Shown piece after piece: positions 1 to 5,969 of a stretch of 64,000 nucleotides of DNA. Under the pieces are notes generated by a model, which worked only from the letters and a program-made list of their open reading frames with translations, had not been told where the DNA came from and ran no database searches. This stretch comes from Prevotellaceae bacterium (GTDB taxonomy: Bacteria > Bacteroidota > Bacteroidia > Bacteroidales > Paludibacteraceae): assembly GCA_031271465.1 (NCBI GenBank), contig JAISVR010000025.1, positions 1 through 64,000 of the forward strand, read 5' to 3'. Both the position numbers and the translations under genes were made by a program. How positions within the stretch are numbered: position 1 is the stretch's first letter; every line of letters begins with the position of its first letter.

Positions 1-179
1 TCTTTTTCATCGGCTTGCAGTAGTTCAGCAATAATTGCAACCTGTTCCCGTTTGGGACGCCGCTCGCCTTTTTCGTATTTGCAGTAGGTGGCGGTGTCAA
101 TATCCAATGCCGCAGCCATTTTCCTTTGCGGTATCTGGCGTTCTTCCCGCAACTGTTTTATCCGTTCTGTAAATATCAT
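1..179 (-). CDS. XRE-family helix-turn-helix regulator (partial, cut by window edge)
   Basis: The minus-strand frame begins at an ATG at 179 and runs off the left edge, so only about 59 residues are visible. They read as a Cro/CI-type helix-turn-helix: a start MIFTERIKQLREERQ, then a helix with QRKMAAALDI and the recognition-helix region TYCKYEKGERRPKREQV, which is the usual 'Y-xx-E-x-G-xR-P' pattern of XRE proteins. The family binds operator DNA as a dimer. It lies downstream of and in the same direction as the fic gene but has its own TAnnTTTG promoter about 35 bp upstream. It might regulate fic, but nothing in the sequence proves this. Confidence 0.8.
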   Translation of the reverse strand, partial: MIFTERIKQLREERQIPQRKMAAALDIDTATYCKYEKGERRPKREQVAIIAELLQADEK

Positions 180-213
180 ATCGGTAAAATTTATTAGTCT
201 TGATAATTCGCAG

Positions 214-221
214 CAAAATTA
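214..221 (-). promoter_or_regulatory. -7 box of the XRE gene promoter
   Basis: The minus strand reads TAATTTTG, matching the Bacteroidota primary sigma -7 consensus TAnnTTTG. It lies about 35 bp in front of the XRE start codon, a normal distance for a short leader. Confidence 0.55.
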
Positions 222-276
222 CATTTTTCTATAAGTTAACTATTAAAAGTAAAGAAAAAATTATATTAATTCTTTT

Positions 277-1155
277 TCAGACAATGGGTTTCCCGATTCG
301 CCAAATACCCTCCTGACGGAAAGCGGGAATGGTTTGCCGTTTGGCGGCGTTGGTGATTGCAGAGGCGTTCAAACTGTTTTGTTTAATATAGTCGGAAAGC
401 TTTACTATTTCACCGCCCCGCAAGTAGGCAAGCCGCTTGTTGAGCGATTCGGACAGTGCAAGGTACAGGTAATCGGAAAATTTATCCGACTTGCGCCTGT
501 CGCGCCATTCGTCAAAAATCGGGTAATACTCTTCTCTTTTCCCCTTGTTCTGAATAATTACAGGAGGGTAGCCAAAAGCGGCTAATTGCAGGTTGATAAT
601 CAAGCGTCCCATTCGTCCGTTGCCATCGCAAAAAGGGTGTATGGTTTCAAACTGCAAATGAAATTCGGCGATTTTTTCTAAAAAATATTTGTTGTCGTTG
701 CTGCCGTATTGGTGTATAATATCTTCAAGCATTGGTTTTACCAATTCTGGAGCAGGTGCAATATGCCAGCCTACACGCACATATTCGCCGGAACGGCGGA
801 TACGCCCTGCGTAATCGTCGTTTATACCTCCGAGCAGCATTTGGTGCAGGAGTTCAAGGCTTTCGACCGAAAGTTCATGGTTGGGGCGTGTCCAAAGATA
901 TTTTATCACACGCGCCAGGTTGGTTGCCTCGTATGTTTCGCGCAACGAAACTTCACGCATCAATGCCTGCTCCAACAGGATTTTTTCAGTTTCCTTGAGC
1001 GTAAGCGTAGAATTTTCAATGGCATTTGAGTTATATACCATTTCGGGCAGTTCCGATTCGGATATCATTTTCAGTAAATCGTTGTGTGAAGCACGCAGTT
1101 GCTCGTACTCCAATTTCAATTTTCCCAAATTTTCTCTTTTGGTTTGCGTAATCAT
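277..1155 (-). CDS. Fic family protein (class II, N-terminal inhibitory motif)
   Basis: Fic-domain enzyme of 292 residues. Such enzymes usually move AMP, or sometimes another nucleotide group, from a nucleotide onto a hydroxyl side chain of a target protein. The core motif is complete: HPFCDGNGRMGR from His173, with catalytic His, metal-binding Asp and the Arg that binds phosphates. An S-x-x-x-E-N motif (SNAIEN, residues 43-48) fits the autoinhibitory helix of class II Fic proteins, so the enzyme is probably kept off by its own N-terminus. The C-terminus, ending near GIWRIGKPIV, looks like the small winged-helix end common in these proteins. Four CGTGAATG sites lie upstream. Target unknown. 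Confidence 0.93.
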   Translation of the reverse strand: MITQTKRENLGKLKLEYEQLRASHNDLLKMISESELPEMVYNSNAIENSTLTLKETEKILLEQALMREVSLRETYEATNLARVIKYLWTRPNHELSVESLELLHQMLLGGINDDYAGRIRRSGEYVRVGWHIAPAPELVKPMLEDIIHQYGSNDNKYFLEKIAEFHLQFETIHPFCDGNGRMGRLIINLQLAAFGYPPVIIQNKGKREEYYPIFDEWRDRRKSDKFSDYLYLALSESLNKRLAYLRGGEIVKLSDYIKQNSLNASAITNAAKRQTIPAFRQEGIWRIGKPIV

Positions 1156-1210
1156 AAAAAATACATTTATTTATCTGGCGGTAAATTTACGAAATAATTT
1201 TTTATTTTTC

Positions 1211-1297
1211 CGTGAATGGAAGGTAGAAACAACTATACATTCACGCAAAAACAATAATTATTCGTGAATGAACTGTTGTTTTATGTCCTCATTCACG
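1211..1297. promoter_or_regulatory. Four regularly spaced CGTGAATG sites upstream of fic
   Basis: Four copies of an 8-bp site alternate in orientation: CGTGAATG at 1211, its complement CATTCACG at 1238, CGTGAATG at 1263, CATTCACG at 1290. Spacings are 27, 25 and 27 bp, so the sites form two inverted pairs with equal 19-nt inner spacers, offset by 52 bp. They lie 55-140 bp upstream of the fic start, where an operator array would sit. A TAAATTTA box near 1183-1190 (minus strand) may be the fic -7 element. Alternatively each pair could fold as an RNA hairpin; the second is followed by a T-run on the plus strand. Confidence 0.6.
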
Positions 1298-1374
1298 GTT
1301 TTTTATTGTGTATAAAGCGGAAATGCAGTTCTATTTTCCGCCTGAAAAGGAGGCTATTCAAAACTGAAAGCTAC

Positions 1375-1776
1375 TTATTCAAAATTTTCAAGAGGTGTAA
1401 AAAGTTCTATCAAATTTTCTTCCGGGTCGCGCAGATGAACCACTCGCATTCCCCAACCGGGCATATCAACCGGCTCGTTTATAAATGCAACACCTTTTGC
1501 TAAAAGTGCTTTATAGCTTTCATCAACATTCTCAACTTCAAACGATATCATCATTTTTTCCCTGTAACCACTTGGCTGGCTTTTGTCTGCATTGCCAACA
1601 GCGGGAGCCATCAGGTCGGACACGAATATTGCCAATCCCTCAATGCCTTCGGCTACTTTGAAACTTGCATAACAGCCTCCTAAATCCCATGCTGCTTCCA
1701 AACCGAGTTTTTCGGTGTAAAACTCAAAACACTTTTTGTAGTCTTTGACTAACAGTCGCACATTGTTAAATTTCAT
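1375..1776 (-). CDS. VOC-superfamily (glyoxalase/bleomycin-resistance-like) protein
   Basis: Small 133-residue protein of the vicinal oxygen chelate fold. It starts with the typical first module (MKFNNVRLLVKDYKKCFEFY...KLGL) and ends with the second module motif RDPEENLIELF, whose Glu is a usual metal ligand. The family includes glyoxalases, dioxygenases and drug-binding proteins, and the substrate cannot be told from sequence. It starts 12 bp after the stop of the LuxR-type regulator, so the two are very likely one transcript and the regulator may control it. Confidence 0.85.
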   Translation of the reverse strand: MKFNNVRLLVKDYKKCFEFYTEKLGLEAAWDLGGCYASFKVAEGIEGLAIFVSDLMAPAVGNADKSQPSGYREKMMISFEVENVDESYKALLAKGVAFINEPVDMPGWGMRVVHLRDPEENLIELFTPLENFE

Positions 1777-1788
1777 ATCCTCATCGTT

Positions 1789-2553
1789 TTAGTAAATAAT
1801 TCCATAATCCTTTGCCATATTGAGGGCTTCCATTGCATTGTCCACATTCAGTTTTTCCAAAATATTTTTACGGTGGTTATTGACGGTATAAATGCTAAGA
1901 TTTAACCTGCCGGCAATTTCTTTGCTTAAAAGCCCTTGGCGGATTAAGAGCAAAATTTCTTTTTCCCTCTTGGTTAATTGTTTCTCTGCGGGAATGGGCA
2001 AAGATATGAGTATTTCCCCTGTTTTCCGGTTGAGAACCGTGCGCTTGATTTTTTCGGAAAGGATTTGGTCGGGCGAAATATCTATCATTCCCATAATAAT
2101 CCACGCCTTGCCGTTCCGGTCTTTCTCCACCACCTGCTGGCGGCTGATAACATTTACATATTGATTTTGAGCATTCAACATCCGGTATTGGAATATTTGC
2201 TGATAGTCGTTCCTTTCTTCGGGCGGAAGCGAATAGATAAACTGCCCGTGTTCGATTTGGTACTCCAAAAGCTGCTTTTTGTCATTGGGGTGAATCCTTT
2301 TTTCCAACAAATCGCCCTGATTCCTGATTGTTTTTATATCGGTAGGATTATAGCCGAAAACGGAAGAAAAATTACCGGAAGCGAAATCGTACCTTTCCTT
2401 GAATACATCAACGGTAAAAATACAACTTTGAGTCATTTGGGAAAATGACTGTATGATTTTTCTCTTTTTGTTCCATAGTTTGTAATCTACATCAAGAGGA
2501 GTGATTTGCTGCCTCGACCAAAGTTCTTCTGGGGTTATTCTATGGGTAGTCAT
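1789..2553 (-). CDS. PAS-like sensor with C-terminal LuxR helix-turn-helix
   Basis: Regulator of 254 residues. The first ~170 residues look like a PAS/PAS-C sensor region (FSSVFGYNPTDIK, then a PAC-like stretch around YQQIFQYRMLNAQNQYVNV). Residues from about 190 form a LuxR-type DNA-binding domain (LTKREKEILLLIRQG...LSIYTVNNHRKNILEKL). There is no transmembrane segment, so it is probably a cytoplasmic sensor. It leads a two-gene unit with the VOC protein 12 bp downstream. A CATCTTTG box at 2558-2565 (minus strand) is one base off the -7 consensus and very close to the ATG, so the message may be nearly leaderless. Confidence 0.85.
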   Translation of the reverse strand: MTTHRITPEELWSRQQITPLDVDYKLWNKKRKIIQSFSQMTQSCIFTVDVFKERYDFASGNFSSVFGYNPTDIKTIRNQGDLLEKRIHPNDKKQLLEYQIEHGQFIYSLPPEERNDYQQIFQYRMLNAQNQYVNVISRQQVVEKDRNGKAWIIMGMIDISPDQILSEKIKRTVLNRKTGEILISLPIPAEKQLTKREKEILLLIRQGLLSKEIAGRLNLSIYTVNNHRKNILEKLNVDNAMEALNMAKDYGIIY

Positions 2554-2599
2554 GATGCAAAGATGATAAAATTTTAGCTTTCTATAAAAACAAAAAAAA

Positions 2600-2630
2600 C
2601 TCGTAAATTCTTGATTTTACGAGTTTTTTT
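2600..2630 (-). terminator. Hairpin terminator downstream of tRNA-Ser
   Basis: Inverted repeat CTCGTAAA / TTTACGAG with an 8-nt loop, with A-run on one side and T-run on the other, so it can stop transcription in both directions. It lies just beyond the 3' end of the minus-strand tRNA-Ser and ahead of the LuxR-type gene. Confidence 0.7.
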
Positions 2631-2647
2631 TATAATTCTTTGTTTTG

Positions 2648-2732
2648 CGGAGAGAGAGGGATTCGAACCCCCGGTACCTCTCAGTACAACGGTTTTCAAG
2701 ACCGCCGCGATCGACCACTCTGCCATCTCTCC
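2648..2732 (-). tRNA. tRNA-Ser (anticodon TGA)
   Basis: Minus-strand sequence folds as a class II tRNA of 85 nt: acceptor GGAGAGA pairs with TCTCTCC, discriminator G, long variable arm (TACTGAGAGGTA), T-arm with GGTTCGAATCC. The anticodon loop is CTTGAAA, giving UGA, serine. The CCA end is not encoded. It follows purC by 62 bp. Confidence 0.95.
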
Positions 2733-2794
2733 AAAAGCGGTTGCAAAGATACATTTCTTTTTTGTTTTTGCAAACGCCGAATAAATATTTTTTG

Positions 2795-3742
2795 TTACAC
2801 GCTTTTCAAAAATTCTGAAACATTTTTCTCTATGCGTCCGGCAATATTTGTAACATCTTCTTTTACAAACTTTTCGCCAACGATATTTTCGTAGAGTTCG
2901 ATGTAGCGTTCACTAATGCCGGTTACAATTTCGGCGGTCATTTCGGGAACTTGCTGACCTTCTTTTCCCTGAAAACCGTTTGCCATCAGCCATTCGCGCA
3001 CAAATTCTTTGGAAAGCTGTTTTTGTGCCTCGCCTTTCTCAAAGCGTTCTTGATAGCCTTCGGCATAGAAATAACGCGAACTGTCAGGCGTGTGGATTTC
3101 GTCAATAAGGTAAATTTTATCGTTGCGCTTGCCAAATTCGTACTTGGTATCTGCCAAAATTAAGCCGCGTTCCTTGGCAATTTTCGAGCCTCTCTCAAAG
3201 AGGGCAAGGGTGTATCTTTCCAACAATTCATAGTCTTCTTTAGACACCAAACCTTGTGCAAGGATTTCTTCGTGGGAAATATCCTCGTCGTGTAAACCGA
3301 GTTCGGCTTTGGTAGTTGGGGTGATAATCGGTGCTTCAAATTTCTGGTTTTCGCGCATTCCGTCGGGAATTTTTACGCCGCATATTTCGCGCACACCGCT
3401 TTTATATGCTCGCCATGCACTGCCGCAGAGGTAGCCGCGCACAATCATTTCCACCGGAAAACTGTCGCAATGCAGCCCCACGGTTACCATCGGGTCGGGT
3501 GTGGCGAGTTTCCAATTCGGCACAATGTCGGCAGTGGCATCGAGGAATTTTGCCGCTATCTGATTGAGCATCTGCCCTTTGTAAGGTATGCCTTTTGGCA
3601 GCACGACATCAAATGCCGAAATACGGTCGGTAGCGACCATTACAAGCAAATCATTTTTTACGGTATATACATCACGCACTTTACCGTGATATACTTTGGT
3701 TTGTCCATCGAAATGGAAATTGGTTTTTGTTAAGGCGTTCAT
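2795..3742 (-). CDS. purC: SAICAR synthase (phosphoribosylaminoimidazole-succinocarboxamide synthase)
   Basis: Adds aspartate to CAIR with ATP in de novo purine synthesis. The 315 residues show the family signatures: GKVRDVYTV near the N-terminus (ATP-binding glycine/lysine region), [31 protein letters not shown] and LADTKYEFG. The length fits the longer SAICAR synthetase form found in Bacteroidota rather than the ~240-residue E. coli type. The tRNA-Ser gene lies just downstream. The first eight residues (MNALTKTN) nearly match the start of the neighbouring upstream gene; see findings. purL, another purine gene, is 16 kb away. Confidence 0.97.
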   Translation of the reverse strand: MNALTKTNFHFDGQTKVYHGKVRDVYTVKNDLLVMVATDRISAFDVVLPKGIPYKGQMLNQIAAKFLDATADIVPNWKLATPDPMVTVGLHCDSFPVEMIVRGYLCGSAWRAYKSGVREICGVKIPDGMRENQKFEAPIITPTTKAELGLHDEDISHEEILAQGLVSKEDYELLERYTLALFERGSKIAKERGLILADTKYEFGKRNDKIYLIDEIHTPDSSRYFYAEGYQERFEKGEAQKQLSKEFVREWLMANGFQGKEGQQVPEMTAEIVTGISERYIELYENIVGEKFVKEDVTNIAGRIEKNVSEFLKSV

Positions 3743-3782
3743 TTTTATTGGATTAAATTTTTATTTTTTGAAAAAATATTTT

Positions 3783-3790
3783 TATCTTTG
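3783..3790 (+). promoter_or_regulatory. Orphan -7 box TATCTTTG
   Basis: A perfect TAnnTTTG box on the plus strand, pointing into the 3' end of a minus-strand gene. No plus-strand gene follows for 1.8 kb, so its product would be a short non-coding or antisense RNA. Confidence 0.45.
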
Positions 3791-3796
3791 CAGCCA

Positions 3797-3860
3797 AGAA
3801 ACACACACCTTGTATAAGCGCTCGCATTGCTTGACGACTTTTATTACAAGGTGTTTTCTT
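3797..3860 (+). ncRNA. Candidate small RNA ending in a hairpin
   Basis: From the expected start site of the orphan promoter, a ~60-nt stretch ends in a 10-bp perfect inverted repeat (ACACCTTGTA at 3805-3814, TACAAGGTGT at 3845-3854) followed by a pyrimidine-rich run TTTTCTTTTT. This is the layout of a short RNA with an intrinsic terminator. The 30-nt loop is long for a pure terminator. The 3' end overlaps, antisense, the stop of the LPD3-like gene, so the hairpin could instead be that gene's terminator. Not a family I recognise. Confidence 0.35.
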
Positions 3861-4359
3861 TTTCTAAAAATTGTACTTCTATCTTGCTGATACTGTACTG
3901 AATATGTCGTCCATCGTTTTTTATTCCCAATGTTAGTTTTACGGTAAAATTCATATAATCAAGTTCCTCACTTTTGAATTCGTAAAATAAAGTTGCCAAA
4001 TTTACATAATTAAACTCTTTTTGCTTGCCTGTGGATTTTGGTATTTTATAAATCGGAACATTAGGTAAGGGTTTGGCATTTCTGATTACTTTTTCGAGGT
4101 GTTGCACCGCATAGGTCGATTGCCAATATTTTGTACTGCCGTTGCTTGCCTTTTTGCCACTTTCGCGCATCAAAATATGCACATCAACACCCAAGAAATC
4201 ATTAAAAATGGTCTTTTCCCCTTTTGTCCGTTGCAAGCGTTCCAACAATTTAAAATAAGTATTTTTTACGATTTCACGCCGCTGTTCAGTGGCGTTTTTA
4301 TCGGTTGGTATACCGTTAATTATGGAAGGAATTATATTAGTTTTTTTTAATGCGTTCAT
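3844..4359 (-). CDS. Uncharacterised protein, LPD3-like C-terminal domain
   Basis: Protein of 171 residues with no signal peptide or membrane segment. Residues ~60-165 (an IL-x-RESGKKAS region, then AVQHLEKVIRNAK, then FTVKLTLGIKNDGR and a final beta strand) resemble the LPD3 'large polyvalent protein-associated' domain found in phage and mobile-element polyproteins. I judge this from pattern memory, so it is tentative. The first residues MNALKKTN match the purC start almost exactly, as does the DNA (23 of 26 bases). It sits alone between purC and phoH on the same strand. Confidence 0.5.
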   Translation of the reverse strand: MNALKKTNIIPSIINGIPTDKNATEQRREIVKNTYFKLLERLQRTKGEKTIFNDFLGVDVHILMRESGKKASNGSTKYWQSTYAVQHLEKVIRNAKPLPNVPIYKIPKSTGKQKEFNYVNLATLFYEFKSEELDYMNFTVKLTLGIKNDGRHIQYSISKIEVQFLEKENTL

Positions 4360-4464
4360 TAGTATAAGTTTTTAGTCGATTTCGAGATTATGAAAATAAG
4401 AAATATAAGTAATTATAGGTAACAATATTATAATCCCACCTAATGATAGCGATATAAATTTTTT

Positions 4465-5424
4465 TCATAACCTTTTTTCTTTCCGTTTTTTACTGAATTT
4501 ATCGTATGCCTCCACAATTTTCTGCACCAACTTATGCCGTACAATATCCGTTACATCAAATTCGATTTTTGAAATTCCCTTGATGTTTTTCAAAATTCCC
4601 AACGCCTCAATCAATCCCGATTTTTGCGAGGCGGGCAAGTCAATTTGCGTAATATCACCTGTAATAATCATTTTGGCATTCAACCCAAGACGGGTAAGAA
4701 ACATTTTTATTTGCTGTGTAGTTGTGTTCTGTGCTTCGTCGAGGATAACTACCGCGTCGCTCAAAGTTCGTCCGCGCATAAAGGCGAGCGGGGCAATCTG
4801 TATTGTTCCCTGTTCAAGGTACTCTTTCAGTTTGGCGGCGGGAATCATATCCTGTAAGGCATCGTAAAGCGGTTGCAGATAAGGGTCGATTTTTTCCTTC
4901 ATATCGCCGGGCAGGAAGCCGAGTTTTTCGCCCGCTTCCACCGCAGGGCGCGAAAGGATAATTTTCTTTATCTGTTTGTTTTTCAGTGCACGAACTGCCA
5001 AGGCTATTGCCGTGTAAGTCTTGCCCGACCCTGCGGGACCGATGGCAAAAAGCAGGTCGTTTTTGCTAAATTCGTTTACCAGTTTTTGTTGGTTAGGCGT
5101 GCGCGCAACAATGGGTTTACCGTGCAAACCGTGTAAAATCAGATTATCGACCTTTGTTTCTTTGGGCGTTTTTCCTTTGATAATATCAATAATTACCGGC
5201 TCGGTAAGTTGGTTAAATTCAATGCAATAGGTTTCCAATGCCTGAAAAATTTCCTCAAAGTGAACAACATCTTCGGCATCGCCCAGCACCTTAACGATAT
5301 TGCCCCGCGCCATGATTTTGAGTTTTGGACACAGGGTTTTAATCAGCTGCATATTGGCATTGTTGATACCATAAAATAAAACCGGATCAATAGCACTGGA
5401 AAGCTCTATTATTCTTTCTGTCAT
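4465..5424 (-). CDS. phoH: PhoH-like ATPase (YbeZ family)
   Basis: P-loop ATPase of about 319 residues, linked in other bacteria to RNA metabolism and often working beside the endonuclease YbeY. Walker A is GPAGSGKTYTA and Walker B is VVILDEAQN; an N-terminal KH-like region precedes them. The start is taken at ATG 5424 (MTERIIELSS). A longer frame to a TTG at 5454 exists, but that TTG lies inside the promoter -7 box TATCTTTG and cannot be the start. The C-terminus is basic (KKRKEKRL). No ybeY is visible nearby. Confidence 0.93.
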   Translation of the reverse strand: MTERIIELSSAIDPVLFYGINNANMQLIKTLCPKLKIMARGNIVKVLGDAEDVVHFEEIFQALETYCIEFNQLTEPVIIDIIKGKTPKETKVDNLILHGLHGKPIVARTPNQQKLVNEFSKNDLLFAIGPAGSGKTYTAIALAVRALKNKQIKKIILSRPAVEAGEKLGFLPGDMKEKIDPYLQPLYDALQDMIPAAKLKEYLEQGTIQIAPLAFMRGRTLSDAVVILDEAQNTTTQQIKMFLTRLGLNAKMIITGDITQIDLPASQKSGLIEALGILKNIKGISKIEFDVTDIVRHKLVQKIVEAYDKFSKKRKEKRL

Positions 5425-5451
5425 TCTTGAATTTCTAAATTTTTCGTCGCG

Positions 5452-5459
5452 CAAAGATA
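5452..5459 (-). promoter_or_regulatory. -7 box of phoH promoter
   Basis: Minus strand reads TATCTTTG, a perfect TAnnTTTG, 28 bp before the phoH ATG at 5424. Its position settles the choice of start codon. Confidence 0.65.
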
Positions 5460-5545
5460 CAAGAATAAAAATTTCGTTATGAATTAAATCTATCTTGTTT
5501 TCTAAATTTTTCTATAAAAAAGTTGTTTTTTCAAATCAGGAAGCC

Positions 5546-5553
5546 TACTTTTG
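5546..5553 (+). promoter_or_regulatory. -7 box of the DUF2582 gene promoter
   Basis: TACTTTTG on the plus strand, matching TAnnTTTG, about 30 bp ahead of the ATG at 5584. Confidence 0.6.
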
Positions 5554-5583
5554 CCGAACAAAAATATTTTATACTGAAAAAAA

Positions 5584-5781
5584 ATGATTACAAAAATTGG
5601 AAAAAATGCAGGTTTGGTGTGGAACGCGCTGGACTGCGACGGTAAAAAAACCGCAAAAGAATTGAAAAAAGCTACCAAATTGACCGACAAGGACCTTTAT
5701 GCAGCATTGGGCTGGTTGGCTCGCGAGTCAAAAGTTCAATTGGTAGAAGAAGATGCAGAACTTATAGTAAATCTTAATTGA
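5584..5781 (+). CDS. Small winged-helix protein (DUF2582 family)
   Basis: Protein of 65 residues. The pattern GLVWNALDCDGKKTAKEL, then LTDKDLYAALGWLARESK, then a short beta wing fits the DUF2582 winged helix-turn-helix family, widespread and highly conserved in Bacteroidota. It may bind nucleic acid, but no function is established. The gene is monocistronic: own promoter, own terminator at 5811-5851. Confidence 0.88.
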   Translation: MITKIGKNAGLVWNALDCDGKKTAKELKKATKLTDKDLYAALGWLARESKVQLVEEDAELIVNLN

Positions 5782-5810
5782 TTATCTATTTACTACCCTT
5801 TTAACTAAAG

Positions 5811-5851
5811 ACAACGAAAGTAAAAACTGTTTTTGCTTTCGTTGTTTTTTT
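5811..5851 (+). terminator. Intrinsic terminator after the DUF2582 gene
   Basis: Perfect 10-bp stem ACAACGAAAG / CTTTCGTTGT followed by a seven-base T-run. Confidence 0.8.
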
Positions 5852-5910
5852 ATGTTGTTTTGGTTGAAATAAATTTTACTCTTTTTTCTTTTTGTGAGCC
5901 GCATTTTGCG

Positions 5911-5918
5911 TAAATTTG
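5911..5918 (+). promoter_or_regulatory. -7 box of the PBP1A gene promoter
   Basis: TAAATTTG (TAnnTTTG) on the plus strand. A possible upstream TTG start at 5916 falls inside this box, so translation must begin further down at ATG 5970. Confidence 0.65.
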
Positions 5919-5969
5919 CGGGGGCAAAAAGATTTTACTTTTTTGTATGCTAACCTTAACTCTTCTTTC

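Noticed and set aside
1..1155. XRE + Fic as a classic toxin-antitoxin pair
   Set aside because: The Fic protein carries its own inhibitory motif, the genes are separated by a promoter, and the XRE gene is incomplete here; the link is possible but not shown.
5425..5454. Longer PhoH with a TTG start at 5454
   Set aside because: The TTG lies within the -7 box TATCTTTG; the ATG at 5424 gives the normal N-terminus.
5916..5969. Longer PBP1A with an upstream TTG start
   Set aside because: The TTG is part of the promoter -7 box TAAATTTG, so it is upstream of the transcription start.
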